Positions 8,804 through 17,530 of a stretch of 64,000 nucleotides of DNA are shown one piece after another; position 1 is the stretch's first letter, and each line of letters begins with the position of its first letter. Origin of the DNA: Candidatus Krumholzibacteriota bacterium (GTDB lineage: Bacteria; Krumholzibacteriota; Krumholzibacteriia; JAJRXK01); NCBI GenBank assembly GCA_024276305.1, contig JAJRXK010000040.1, forward strand, positions 1-64,000, written 5' to 3'. The translations under genes and the position numbers were made by a program. A model generated the notes under the pieces. It did no database searches. It was not told where the DNA came from and was given only the letters and a program-made list of their open reading frames with translations.

Positions 8804-11227
8804 GTGACCGAAGACAACCACATGGACGAAGAAGTGATGGTCTTGCCATCGGAGCTACCGTTGCTTCCGTTGCGCGACGTGGTGCTCTTTCCCCGCGCGG
8901 TGGTGCCTCTGTTGGTGGGGCGTGAGCGGAGCGTGAACAGTCTGCGGGCCGCTGCGGAGGCGGACAAGCTCCTGGCCGTCACCGCCCAACGCGAGGCGGA
9001 CATCGCGGAACCGCGAGAGGAGGACCTCTACGCGGTGGGGACCGTGGCCCGGGTACACCAGATGATGCACCTGCCGGATGGCACCACCAAGATTCTCATC
9101 GAGGGCCTCCAGCGGGTGCGCATCCCTCAGGTTCTCGAGCGCGACGATCACCTCGTGGCCGGATTGGCCCCTTTCGAGGCCGATTCCTTCGAGAACGCCA
9201 CCGAAATGGAAGCGCTCCACCGCAGCCTCGAAGAACTCTTCGGAGAATACGCGCGGCTGCAGCATCGCCTTCCCGAGGACCTCGCGACCACCGTGGACCA
9301 GATCCCCGATCTCTTGGTGAAGACGGACACGATCGCAGCGTATATCGCGGTCAAGGCGAATCAGAAGCAGCGGGTCCTCGACGAGCCGGATCCCGAGACC
9401 CGGGTCCGTCACCTCCTCGACATTCTCCACCACGAGATCGAGATCTTGAGGGTCGAGCAACGCATCGAGGGGGAGGTCAAGGGGCAGGTCGAGCAGGGCC
9501 ACAAGGAGGCCTATCTCAACGAGCAGCTTCGCGCCATCCGTCGTGAGCTCGGGTACAGCGACGACGATGACGAGATGGAGGAATACATCAAGAAGGTCGA
9601 AGAGGCGGAGATGAGTGAGGAGGCCCGCGAGGTCGGTCACAAGGAAATCTCCCGCTTGGCCAAGATGCCTCCGATGTCGCCCGAGAGCGCGATCATTCGA
9701 CATTATCTCGACGTGCTCACCAGTTTGCCCTGGCACAACCGCAGTGAAGACCAGCTCGACACCCGGCGAGTGTTGAAGCATCTGGACGCGGATCACCATG
9801 GGTTGAAGAAGGTCAAGGAGCGCATTCTGGAGTTCTTGAGCGTGGTCAAGCTCAGCGGAAACGTCCAGGGGAGCATCCTCTGCTTGGCCGGACCTCCGGG
9901 AGTGGGAAAGACCAGTTTGGGGCGCAGCATCGCCGAGGCGATGGGCCGCGACTTCGTGCGAGTGTCGCTCGGCGGGATTCGCGACGAAGCGGAGATTCGC
10001 GGGCACCGCCGGACTTATATCGGGGCACGACCGGGGCGTATTCTCGAGGGCGTGCGTCGGGCGGGAACGCGCAACTGCGTATTCTTGCTCGATGAGATCG
10101 ACAAGCTCGGCAGCGATTTTCGAGGCGATCCGTCGTCGGCTCTGCTGGAGGTGCTCGATCCGGAGCAGAACAAGCACTACAGCGATCACTTCCTCGAAGT
10201 TCCGTTCGATCTCAGTGAGGTCTTCTTCATCTGCACCGCCAACGCCGTGCATCAGATTCCGGCCGCGTTGGAAGACCGCATGGAGATCCTGCGTTTGCCC
10301 GGCTATCTCGAGCACGAAAAGATCGCGATTGCTCGAGATCATCTCATGCCGCGGCTCCGCGAGACGCATGGGCTGAGGCGCACGCGCTTCACGGTCACCG
10401 AGCCCGCGATCAGCGACGTGATCAGCCTCTATACTCGTGAGTCGGGAGTGCGAGATCTGGAGAGGCAGCTGGCCACGATCTGCAGGAAAGTGGCGCGCCG
10501 AAAGGCGGAGCGGCGGAAGATGCCCAAGAGCGTGGTCCGCACGAATCTCCACAAGTTCCTCGGACCACCCAAGTACCTGCGTCGCATGGTGGAGAAGGAA
10601 CCCGATGTGGGCAGTGTCACCGGCTTGGCCTGGACCAGCGCGGGGGGCGAGATCCTCGAGATCGAGGTGCTGCTGCTGCCGGGGACGGGCAAGCTCGTCA
10701 TTACGGGCAACCTCAAGAAGGTCATGGAAGAGAGCGCGAGAGCGGCTCTGAGCTACGCTCGCTCCATCGTTCCCGAGGAATCCATCGATCTCCGCAAGCA
10801 CGATGTCCACGTGCACGTTCCCGAGGGTGCGGTGCCCAAGGACGGACCGAGTGCGGGAACCGCAATGGCCACTGCCCTCGTGAGTCTCTTCACCGGGCGT
10901 CCGGTACGACGGGATGTGGCCATGACCGGAGAGCTCACTCTGCGGGGCAAGGTCTTGCCCATCGGCGGCTTGCCCGAGAAGGCGGTGGCTGCGGCACGCG
11001 CAGGGTGTACCCACATCCTCATTCCCGAAGAGAACGAGAAGGACTATCGGGAGTTGCCGCGCGACATCCGCAAGGGTTTGCAGTGGCATCTGGTCTCGCG
11101 GATGGAGGAAGTTCTGGAGCTCGCGCTTCTCCCGGCGTCGGAGCACTCTCGTCCCAAGCCCGCGGCGGATCGCAGTGGAGAGTCCCAGCATCCCGCAGAG
11201 ACTCCGCCGCCGGGAGCGCCGCACTGA
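8804..11227 (+). CDS. lon: Lon ATP-dependent protease
   Basis: An 807-residue LonA protease: an N-terminal substrate-binding domain ('LPLLPLRDVVLFPRAVVPL' read in parts), a coiled region, AAA+ with Walker A GPPGVGKT, and a C-terminal peptidase domain. The catalytic dyad is Ser683 (PKDGPSAG) and Lys726 (LPEKAVAA), with the usual 43-residue spacing. GTG at 8804 is used here; ATG at 8822 is an alternative six codons in. Lon degrades misfolded and regulatory proteins in the cytoplasm. Its stop overlaps the engB start by one base (TGATG). The protein ends in a loose Pro-rich tail. Confidence 0.96.
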   Translation: MTEDNHMDEEVMVLPSELPLLPLRDVVLFPRAVVPLLVGRERSVNSLRAAAEADKLLAVTAQREADIAEPREEDLYAVGTVARVHQMMHLPDGTTKILIEGLQRVRIPQVLERDDHLVAGLAPFEADSFENATEMEALHRSLEELFGEYARLQHRLPEDLATTVDQIPDLLVKTDTIAAYIAVKANQKQRVLDEPDPETRVRHLLDILHHEIEILRVEQRIEGEVKGQVEQGHKEAYLNEQLRAIRRELGYSDDDDEMEEYIKKVEEAEMSEEAREVGHKEISRLAKMPPMSPESAIIRHYLDVLTSLPWHNRSEDQLDTRRVLKHLDADHHGLKKVKERILEFLSVVKLSGNVQGSILCLAGPPGVGKTSLGRSIAEAMGRDFVRVSLGGIRDEAEIRGHRRTYIGARPGRILEGVRRAGTRNCVFLLDEIDKLGSDFRGDPSSALLEVLDPEQNKHYSDHFLEVPFDLSEVFFICTANAVHQIPAALEDRMEILRLPGYLEHEKIAIARDHLMPRLRETHGLRRTRFTVTEPAISDVISLYTRESGVRDLERQLATICRKVARRKAERRKMPKSVVRTNLHKFLGPPKYLRRMVEKEPDVGSVTGLAWTSAGGEILEIEVLLLPGTGKLVITGNLKKVMEESARAALSYARSIVPEESIDLRKHDVHVHVPEGAVPKDGPSAGTAMATALVSLFTGRPVRRDVAMTGELTLRGKVLPIGGLPEKAVAAARAGCTHILIPEENEKDYRELPRDIRKGLQWHLVSRMEEVLELALLPASEHSRPKPAADRSGESQHPAETPPPGAPH

Positions 11228-11841
11228 TGGCCGCCAAGGCCATTCGCTCCGTCGAACTCACCCACTTCTGCAGCAGCGTCGACGACTGCCCGTCGGGCCC
11301 ACGGCCGGATCTGGCCTTCAGCGGCCGGTCCAATGTCGGCAAGAGTTCCCTGATCAACCGGCTGACCAAGCGGAAGAAGCTCGCCTATACCAGCCGAAAT
11401 CCGGGCAAGACCCAGTGCTTCATCTACTATGAGGTCGATCAGAGTTGGAACCTGGTGGACATGCCGGGTTACGGTTACGCCAAGGTTCCGGTGGGAGAGA
11501 GGAAGAAGTGGGCTCGTGAAGCCGATCGCTACTTCCGCGAACGTCGACAGCTCCGCGGCATCTTGCAACTCATCGACTTCAAGGTGGGACCCACGGCCGA
11601 CGACCGGGAGCGGCTGGAGAAGCTGGTCGGGCTGGGGTTGCCGCTCTGTCTGGTCATGACCAAGGCGGACAAGATTCCCGCGTCGAAGCGGGAGAGGCGC
11701 CTGGTGGAACATCTGCGGGCCCTGGGAGGGCATCTCCCGGCGGACACCGGGGTGGTGGTGACTTCGGCCTCCAATGGCCAAGGGATGACCGAGATCTGGG
11801 CCTGGATGGAGAATGCGCTGGGCCGCGGGGAGCGGGATTGA
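11227..11841 (+). CDS. engB: Ribosome biogenesis GTP-binding protein EngB/YihA
   Basis: A 204-residue small GTPase. G1 is GRSNVGKSSLIN (about 34-45), G3 lies in DMPGYGYA, and G4 is TKAD, with the C-terminal 'VVTSASNGQGMTEI' as G5 region. 'TSRNPGKTQ' is the switch I signature of the EngB family. It helps assemble the large ribosomal subunit. Its start overlaps the lon stop by one base, so it is the last gene of the tig-clpP-clpX-lon-engB run. A TATACT box at 11872-11877 just beyond it may start a transcript towards the next gene. Confidence 0.95.
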   Translation: MAAKAIRSVELTHFCSSVDDCPSGPRPDLAFSGRSNVGKSSLINRLTKRKKLAYTSRNPGKTQCFIYYEVDQSWNLVDMPGYGYAKVPVGERKKWAREADRYFRERRQLRGILQLIDFKVGPTADDRERLEKLVGLGLPLCLVMTKADKIPASKRERRLVEHLRALGGHLPADTGVVVTSASNGQGMTEIWAWMENALGRGERD

Positions 11842-12051
11842 CCTGGGCGAGGCCGGATCTCTATACTTTACAGGTTCGAGGGTGCGTGGTAGGAAAGAAG
11901 GGCTTTCGTCTTTTCTTCGCATCTCTGGCCGACGTGCGCCCCGGCGGGGCGGCACATTTCGTGCGATCTCGAGTCGTTGGGCCGAGCCGAGGGTGGCATC
12001 GAACCCGCGATATGGATCGGATCCCGCAGCCTCGGAGGAGGAATCCGCGAA

Positions 12052-12492
12052 TTGCGCCCTTTGTCGTCCATCTTCCTTGGCGGTGCGGTCATCGTCTTGT
12101 TCTCCGGCCTGGTGTCCGTGCATGCGGCGAGGGCCACGGAGCAGGATGCGGCCAAGATTCCGCCCACGGACCTGGGATGCACGCTCTGTCACTCCGGACC
12201 GAGTGCCACCGTCGACTTCATTCCGCCTGGCGGGAGCGAGAGCCTGACCTCTTTCGGCCGGCAATGGCTTTCCCTGGGCGTAGCGCCCGGAGACCGACTC
12301 TGGTCCGAGATGGCGGGCCTGAATGCGGATACCGACGGCTGCAGCAACGGCTACGAGATGGGTGATCCGGATGGGGACTACCCGGCGGGGGCAACCCCGA
12401 AGCCCCGCTTTCTCGACCCCAGCGAGCAGGACTGCATCCTTCCCTTGGACGAGCAGAGTTGGGGTAACCTCAAGTCTCTGTTCGAGTCCTGA
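12052..12492 (+). CDS. Small secreted protein with a CxxCH heme motif, temptin-like region and C-terminal WGNLK tag
   Basis: The TTG at 12052 is chosen because CTCGGAGGAGG lies about 10 bases upstream and a clean signal peptide follows (about 1-29). The open frame extends further 5' without a signal, so this start is an inference. The mature protein has CTLCH, a single c-type heme site, then a region like temptin/EF-hand-type loops (NADTDGCSNGYEMGDPDGDY) with conserved Asp and Cys residues that suggest calcium binding and a disulfide. It ends EQSWGNLKSLFES, one of five copies of a short C-terminal tag in this window. 146 residues. Function unknown; an extracytoplasmic redox or adhesion role is possible. 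Confidence 0.68.
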   Translation: MRPLSSIFLGGAVIVLFSGLVSVHAARATEQDAAKIPPTDLGCTLCHSGPSATVDFIPPGGSESLTSFGRQWLSLGVAPGDRLWSEMAGLNADTDGCSNGYEMGDPDGDYPAGATPKPRFLDPSEQDCILPLDEQSWGNLKSLFES

Positions 12493-12644
12493 GTCTTCGG
12501 CGACCGCCTCGCAGCGGGCATCCCGGCTGTGAAGCGCGTCGCGACTGGACGTCCGACCCGGTTCTGGCTAAGCTGAGGGCCGTCGAAATCCGCCGTTCAG
12601 ACTGGATCAGCTGAACGGCCTTGTTCTGCCTCCGAGGTGTTGGC

Positions 12645-13928
12645 ATGCACAGCGCGAACGTGGTTCTCGGTTGCCAGTGGGGTGACGAGGGCAAGGGCAA
12701 GGTCGTGGATCGTCTCGCGGAGAGTGTGGACGTGGTGGTGCGCTTTCAGGGTGGCGCCAACGCGGGCCACACCGTGATGGTCGAGGGCGACACCTTCGTG
12801 CTGCACCTTCTCCCGACCGGGATTCTGCGCGAAAGCACCCGCTGTTTGCTCGGCCCCGGCATGGTCATCGATCCCTGGACTCTCCTCACCGAAATCGATG
12901 AGCTCAAAGGACGGGGACTCGAGGTGGAGGACCGGATCGCCATCGCCGGCTCCGCCCAACTGGTCATGCCCTACCACAAGCGCTTCGATGAACTACGGGA
13001 GAAGGCTCTGGCCTCGAAGAGCATCGGAACCACCGGGCGCGGAATCGGACCCTGTTACGAAGACAAGATGGCCCGCATGGGACTTCGGGTGGCGGATCTC
13101 GCTCGCGAGGACTCATCGCTTCGCCGAATGGCCATCGACAAGGTCTTGCGTGCGAATCGGCTGCTCGCCGAGCGTCATGATGCCCCGGCCATGGCCTCGG
13201 GAGCGATCGCCGATGAGCTGGTCGAGCTCGCGCAACGATTGCGCCCGATGATCGTTTCCGCCTACGAGTACTTGGCCCCCCTGAGATCGGGACAGTGGAG
13301 TGCTTTGCTCGAGGGGGCCCAAGGTGCGCTCCTGGACATCGATCATGGTGCTTTCCCCTTCGTGACCTCGTCGAATTGCACCATCGGGGGAGCTCTCACT
13401 GGGACCGGGATCTCCCCCCGAGATCTGGGTCGGGTCCTCGGGGTCTACAAGGCCTACAGCACGAGGGTGGGAAATGGCCCCTTCGTGACCGAACTCCACG
13501 GAGATGAAGCCGAAGATCTGCGGAGCCGCGGTCGGGAATTCGGCGCCACCACCGGGCGCCATCGACGTTGCGGTTGGTTCGATGCCGTGGCGGCGCGCTA
13601 TGCGGCAGACCTGAATGGACTCGATGAGATCATTCTCACCAAGCTCGACGTGCTGTCGGGGATCGAAACTCTACGGGTCTGCACCGACTACGAGATCGAC
13701 GGCAAGGGAGTGCGCAACTTTCCGGTCTGGCTCGAACAGCTGGAAAAGAGTCGCCCCGTCTACCGGGAACTTCCCGGCTGGACCGAGGACCTCTCCGGAA
13801 TGACGACTTGGGACCAACTGCCGGAGAACTGCCGACGCTATGTCGAGGCGATCGAGGCGGAGGTCGGGGTCCGAGTGGAGGTCGTCAGCAACGGCCCCAA
13901 GCGTTCGAATTGGATCGAACGCCCCTGA
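12645..13928 (+). CDS. purA: Adenylosuccinate synthetase
   Basis: A 427-residue PurA of normal length. The N-terminal GTP-binding loop is GCQWGDEGKGK with the catalytic Asp, followed by 'GGANAGHTV' with the catalytic His. 'GTTGRGIGPCYEDKMAR' and 'VGNGPFVTEL' (IMP/Asp binding) follow, and 'TTGRHRRCGWFDA' near residue 300 is the signature region. It joins aspartate to IMP using GTP, the first committed step to AMP. The ATG at 12645 lies just before the first conserved strand. It stands alone; a hairpin follows the stop. Confidence 0.97.
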   Translation: MHSANVVLGCQWGDEGKGKVVDRLAESVDVVVRFQGGANAGHTVMVEGDTFVLHLLPTGILRESTRCLLGPGMVIDPWTLLTEIDELKGRGLEVEDRIAIAGSAQLVMPYHKRFDELREKALASKSIGTTGRGIGPCYEDKMARMGLRVADLAREDSSLRRMAIDKVLRANRLLAERHDAPAMASGAIADELVELAQRLRPMIVSAYEYLAPLRSGQWSALLEGAQGALLDIDHGAFPFVTSSNCTIGGALTGTGISPRDLGRVLGVYKAYSTRVGNGPFVTELHGDEAEDLRSRGREFGATTGRHRRCGWFDAVAARYAADLNGLDEIILTKLDVLSGIETLRVCTDYEIDGKGVRNFPVWLEQLEKSRPVYRELPGWTEDLSGMTTWDQLPENCRRYVEAIEAEVGVRVEVVSNGPKRSNWIERP

Positions 13929-13950
13929 GGGGATCGTCGCTTCGATCCCC
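13929..13950 (+). terminator. Hairpin directly after purA, possible terminator
   Basis: Arms GGGGATCG and CGATCCCC surround a 6-base loop, starting at the base after the purA stop. There is no T-tract, so termination would be Rho-assisted or weak. Another perfect 8-bp repeat (GCGTTCGA/TCGAACGC, 13901-13922) lies in the last purA codons. Confidence 0.4.
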
Positions 13951-14027
13951 GCTCCCGCCGGCGAGATTCCGTGGCCTTTGATCCTTGCGGGATTCGCGAT
14001 TCCCGCCGAGACTGACCCCCGAATTGG

Positions 14028-14103
<76 letters not shown>

Positions 14104-14114
14104 ATCCGTCACGG

Positions 14115-14741
14115 TCAAGGTGCCGCCGCGTCGTAGAGGGCCTTCACCGCGGTCCAAGTGGGATTCGCGGTGGAGACCGGTCTGACGACTTCCACTCGAA
14201 TGTTGTCGAAGTAGACATCCCACGCCGGGAGGATGTGGTCCTCCAGCATGATCACGATCCGTCGATCCTCCGGGGTGAAGACGGCGTAGGGATCGAAGGA
14301 GACCGAGTAGGAGTGCCAGGTACCGTCGTCGATCAGAATGGGATCGGCACCGCTGATCGCAGTGGTGGCGACCAGCCACAACCCCTGAGAGGGTAGGTTG
14401 TCATCGGCGTATCCGACGAAGGCGCCGTGAAGGCCGGAAATGGAACCGGGGCGTGGAAAGCCGAGGTAGTCGAAGGTCAGCAGGATCTTCTGACCCGCGG
14501 CCACGGCGAAGTCCTGGCTGCAGATGTCGCCAAAACTGCTCGCCGCAGAGAAGGTCAGGGCGTGATTGGTGATGTCCAGGGGATCGGTCTGAATCTCTCC
14601 GGAATGGGTACCCGAATGTCTCCCCGTCCACGCCGAGAGATCCCCCTCGAAATCCTCCGTGAGGACGGTATTCTGCGGCTCGTCGGCCAGGGCTGGCCCG
14701 ACGACCGAGAGCATGCAGAGCGCTAGAACCTTCCATCTCAT
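14115..14741 (-). CDS. Secreted jelly-roll domain protein with C-terminal TWTAVK tag
   Basis: 208 residues with a clear signal peptide (about 1-19, cleavage at 'ALA-D'). The rest is a beta-rich carbohydrate-binding-module-like jelly roll: 'NTVLTEDFEGDLSAW' at the start, 'ILLTFDYLGFPR' in the middle and 'VYFDNIRVEVV' near the end are typical edges of such domains. The sequence then ends NPTWTAVKALYDAAAP, the fourth copy of the short tag shared with other secreted proteins here. The substrate is unknown; surface binding of glycans or another ligand is inferred only from the fold type. GGAGCAATTC precedes the ATG on the minus strand. Monocistronic, divergent from metK. Confidence 0.72.
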   Translation of the reverse strand: MRWKVLALCMLSVVGPALADEPQNTVLTEDFEGDLSAWTGRHSGTHSGEIQTDPLDITNHALTFSAASSFGDICSQDFAVAAGQKILLTFDYLGFPRPGSISGLHGAFVGYADDNLPSQGLWLVATTAISGADPILIDDGTWHSYSVSFDPYAVFTPEDRRIVIMLEDHILPAWDVYFDNIRVEVVRPVSTANPTWTAVKALYDAAAP

Positions 14742-14931
14742 GAATTGCTCCTTCGAATGAATGAATCGTACCCAACTCTTCGGAGGACCGCCCCGGAATC
14801 CCAGGATCCAGGGGCTCGGCCAGGCGCTGGGATGGGTTCGGATCCCGGGCGACGAGAGGCTGAACGCTCTTTTCCCCGAAAATCGTGGCCAGATGGCTGC
14901 GAAATCTCCGGAAATCGTCTATACTCGGTCC
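14742..14931. other. Intergenic region between the divergent secreted-protein gene and metK leader
   Basis: No gene is supported here. A TATACT box at 14920-14925 fits a -10 element that would start transcription near 14932 towards metK; no convincing -35 element is visible. Both strands have short open frames that look like chance. Confidence 0.4.
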
Positions 14932-15110
14932 GACTGTGGTGATTTGAAGCGACAGCTTGCACGCCACGTAAAAAAAGGTGCTAAAGCGTCTGGGCGAAGG
15001 TTGGTTCCAACTCACCGCGTCCCCCGCTCGCACCGCGTCGGGGGCTTTCTTGTGCCCAATCGGACTTCTTCTGCCGACGCGTGAACTCTGTTAGATATGG
15101 AGGCTCGAGA
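14932..15110 (+). promoter_or_regulatory. Structured metK leader with terminator-like hairpin, candidate riboswitch
   Basis: From the inferred transcript start the leader can fold into several helices. GTGG (14936) pairs with CCAC (14964), enclosing AAGC-GACA-GCTT (14947-14958). An A7 run is followed by GGTG (14977) pairing with CACC (15013), enclosing GTTG-GTTC-CAAC (15000-15011). Then CCCCCG (15021-15026) pairs with CGGGGG (15039-15044), followed by CTTTCTT, which looks like an intrinsic terminator. CACCGCGT occurs twice, at 15013 and 15031, so the 3' side could form alternative pairings. A terminator before a methionine adenosyltransferase gene suggests SAM-responsive attenuation. I do not recognise the consensus of SAM-I, SAM-II, SAM/SAH or SAH classes. 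GGAGG lies before the metK ATG. Confidence 0.5.
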
Positions 15111-16283
15111 ATGAGCGCATCCCACCCTGAATTGCCGGCCGGAGCCCACATCCTCTCTTCGGAGAGTGTCAGCGAGGGACACCCCGACAAGGTCTGTGAT
15201 CGCATCTCCGATGCGGTCCTCGATGCGAACTTGAGGGAAGACAGCGCAGCACGAGTAGCCTGCGAGACTCTGGTGAAGAACAACAAAGTCGTTCTCGCCG
15301 GCGAGATCACCTCTTCGGTGGCTCACGACCTCGACTACGACGCCATCGTTCGCGAGGCCGTGCGTGAGATCGGTTATACCTACGACGACCAGGAATTCGA
15401 GGCCACCAAACTCGAGATCATCAGCTTTCTCAGCCCCCAATCCCCCGAGATCTCGCAGGGAGTGACCGCCGACACTTCTCTGTCCGGAGAACAGGGCGCC
15501 GGCGACCAGGGGCTCATGTTCGGTTATGCCAGCAACGAGACCCCGGAGTTGATGCCTCTGCCCATCGCTCTCTCGCACCGCCTCACCCGAGGATTGGCCG
15601 AGGATCGCAAGGCGGGCAAGCTCGATTGGGTGCGTCCTGACAGCAAGAGCCAAGTCTCGGTGGCCTATGTCGACGGAAAGCCCCAGTTCGTGACCGCGGT
15701 GGTTCTGAGTACCCAGCACACGGCCGAGGTCAGTCGTGAGCAGATCGAAGCCTACGTTCGCGAGGAGCTCTTGCCGCGTTGTCTGGGTGAATGGAACAAC
15801 TCGGAATTCGTGCTCCACGTCAATCCCACCGGCAGCTTCATCCAAGGAGGACCCAGCGCCGACGCCGGCCTGACCGGTCGCAAGATCATCGTCGACACCT
15901 ACGGTGGTCTGGCTCGACACGGTGGAGGAGCCTTCAGTGGAAAGGATCCCAGCAAGGTCGATCGCAGTGCGGCCTATTTCGCGCGCTATGCGGCGCGTGA
16001 CATCGTGATGCAGAACATCGCAGAGCGGTGCGAAATCCAGGTGGCCTATGCGATTGGTCAGGCGGATCCCGTGTCCATCGCCGTCGACACCTTCGGCACC
16101 GGGAGTGCCGCCGAGGCGCGGGCCTATCTGAAGCAGCACTTCGATTTCCGCCCGGCCTCCATCGTCGAGACCCTGAATCTGCGTCGGCCCATCTTCGGCC
16201 AGACCACCAACTATGGCCATTTCGGTCGGGCCGGCCTGCCCTGGGAGGAGTCGCCGGTGCGCGCTTCGGCCCAGGCGAGCTAG
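15111..16283 (+). CDS. metK: S-adenosylmethionine synthetase (methionine adenosyltransferase)
   Basis: 390 residues. Begins with 'SSESVSEGHPDKVCD', the ATP- and methionine-binding signature with the catalytic His in GHPDK; 'GAGDQGLMFGYA' and the P-loop-like 'GGGAFSGKDPSKVDRSAAY' signature follow. It makes S-adenosylmethionine from methionine and ATP. The start is the ATG at 15111 after GGAGG; a longer frame beginning in the leader has no support. A structured, possibly SAM-sensing leader precedes it and a strong hairpin terminator follows. It ends with TAG, one of several TAG-terminated genes here. Confidence 0.97.
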   Translation: MSASHPELPAGAHILSSESVSEGHPDKVCDRISDAVLDANLREDSAARVACETLVKNNKVVLAGEITSSVAHDLDYDAIVREAVREIGYTYDDQEFEATKLEIISFLSPQSPEISQGVTADTSLSGEQGAGDQGLMFGYASNETPELMPLPIALSHRLTRGLAEDRKAGKLDWVRPDSKSQVSVAYVDGKPQFVTAVVLSTQHTAEVSREQIEAYVREELLPRCLGEWNNSEFVLHVNPTGSFIQGGPSADAGLTGRKIIVDTYGGLARHGGGAFSGKDPSKVDRSAAYFARYAARDIVMQNIAERCEIQVAYAIGQADPVSIAVDTFGTGSAAEARAYLKQHFDFRPASIVETLNLRRPIFGQTTNYGHFGRAGLPWEESPVRASAQAS

Positions 16284-16335
16284 TTCGTTCCATCATCCTC
16301 CCTGCCAGAGGGGGGCTCCGAAGGCCAACCGAAAG

Positions 16336-16369
16336 AGCCTGCGCCGATGTATCGGCGCAGGCTTTGTCA
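16336..16369 (+). terminator. Intrinsic terminator after metK
   Basis: A perfect 12-bp stem AGCCTGCGCCGA / TCGGCGCAGGCT with loop TGTA is followed by TTTGTC. It lies 52 bases past the metK stop and before the convergent gene ending at 16415. Confidence 0.8.
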
Positions 16370-16414
16370 TGAGGCGAGGAGAGATGAACACCGCTCGGGG
16401 TCACTCCGTATGGT

Positions 16415-17530
16415 CTAGTCCCTCTGGCCGTTCAGATAGATCCTGGTCATCCACCCGACGACTCCCAAGGCCACGACGAAGAGTCCCCCGAAGGCCAGGG
16501 CCATGGACCACTGAGGCATCACCTCCAGGTCCTGGAGGCGGAAGTGCGCCGCGAGGGTGTTGCGCCGGACCGCGTCGCGGGTGAGAACCATTCCGACCAG
16601 AGTCAGGCCCAGCAGCCAGGAGGAGAGGTGCACGAGCGGAAAGCTTCGCCGGGCCCGCAGGGCGAAGACCATGGTCACCATCGAGAGCAGGGGCAGAGTC
16701 ATGGCGACCATGAAGACGATGGTGGCCGGACGGTCTCCCCCCAGCAGGGGCATCATGACTTCCCTCGGCAGCGAAATCAGCCACCACAGACCGGTTACGA
16801 TCTGGAAGGCGGTGGGGAGGAGGTACCACAGTGCTCCGAGTTGGAGCCAGCGAGCGCCGTCGGGTTGCTCGCGGTCGAGGCGGCGGGAACCCACCATCGC
16901 GAGGATCATTCCGGTCACCCCCAGTGCTGCCACCATGAAGTGCAGAAGACGAGGCCAGAAGCTGGGGTCGTCCAAGTTGAGGTGAAGGCCGCTGGCGTTC
17001 GCGAAGTACTTGGCTGCCCAGGCCTCGGGCCGCAATCCGACGCCCATGTTGTTGGAGATGACGAATGCGATGAGCAGCAATCCTCCGACGACCTTGACCG
17101 ACTGGATCATCTGCCATCCGCCGAAGTCCTGTCCTTTCCACGAGAGGACGTAGGTGAGGGAATAGGTCACCAGGAGGAGGGGGATGATCCACAGCCAGGG
17201 CCAAGCCATGACCACGCTGCTGCTGTAGAAGAATGGCCCGTAGAGAGTCTGGAGGAAGAGAAGGGGGGCGACTCCGAAGGTCACGGTGAGGGCGAAGGCA
17301 GTGGGGAGTCTCTTCTCGAACCAACGGGCCAGCCGACGCGATTCGGCAGTTTCGGCCTCGTCCCCCGAACGCCAGGCCCGGGCTCTCTCGATCATCGAGA
17401 TCACCGCGCCCCCGACCAGAAAGTTCATGAGTACGAGATGCAAGGAAAAGGTGAGGTGCAGCAGAGACTCGAAGAGCCAGGCAGGGCCGGGAATCCCCAA
17501 GGGATCCGGACCGGGGACCAGACCGTTCAT
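16415..17530 (-). CDS. CydA-like polytopic membrane protein, second subunit of a bd-type-like respiratory complex
   Basis: 371 residues with about eight or nine predicted membrane helices and no cytochrome c motif. The N-terminal helices ('HLTFSLHLVLMNFLVGGAVIS', read in parts) and conserved His and Trp residues resemble the CydA fold of cytochrome bd oxidases, and its length is close to a CydA core lacking the Q-loop. Its start overlaps the stop of the upstream CydA-cytochrome c gene by four bases (ATGA), so they are translationally coupled and probably form one complex. Whether it binds heme itself or acts as a CydB-like partner cannot be read here. No canonical cydB is in the window. Confidence 0.6.
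   Translation of the reverse strand: MNGLVPGPDPLGIPGPAWLFESLLHLTFSLHLVLMNFLVGGAVISMIERARAWRSGDEAETAESRRLARWFEKRLPTAFALTVTFGVAPLLFLQTLYGPFFYSSSVVMAWPWLWIIPLLLVTYSLTYVLSWKGQDFGGWQMIQSVKVVGGLLLIAFVISNNMGVGLRPEAWAAKYFANASGLHLNLDDPSFWPRLLHFMVAALGVTGMILAMVGSRRLDREQPDGARWLQLGALWYLLPTAFQIVTGLWWLISLPREVMMPLLGGDRPATIVFMVAMTLPLLSMVTMVFALRARRSFPLVHLSSWLLGLTLVGMVLTRDAVRRNTLAAHFRLQDLEVMPQWSMALAFGGLFVVALGVVGWMTRIYLNGQRD

Noticed and set aside
13901-13922. GTTCGA-TCGAAC repeat at the purA end as a LexA site
   Set aside because: The spacer is 6 bases and the site is at a gene's 3' end, away from any start; it does not fit an operator.
14932-15110. Known SAM-I, SAM-II or SAH riboswitch before metK
   Set aside because: I could not match the conserved core bases of these classes by eye; hence it is reported only as a candidate structured leader.
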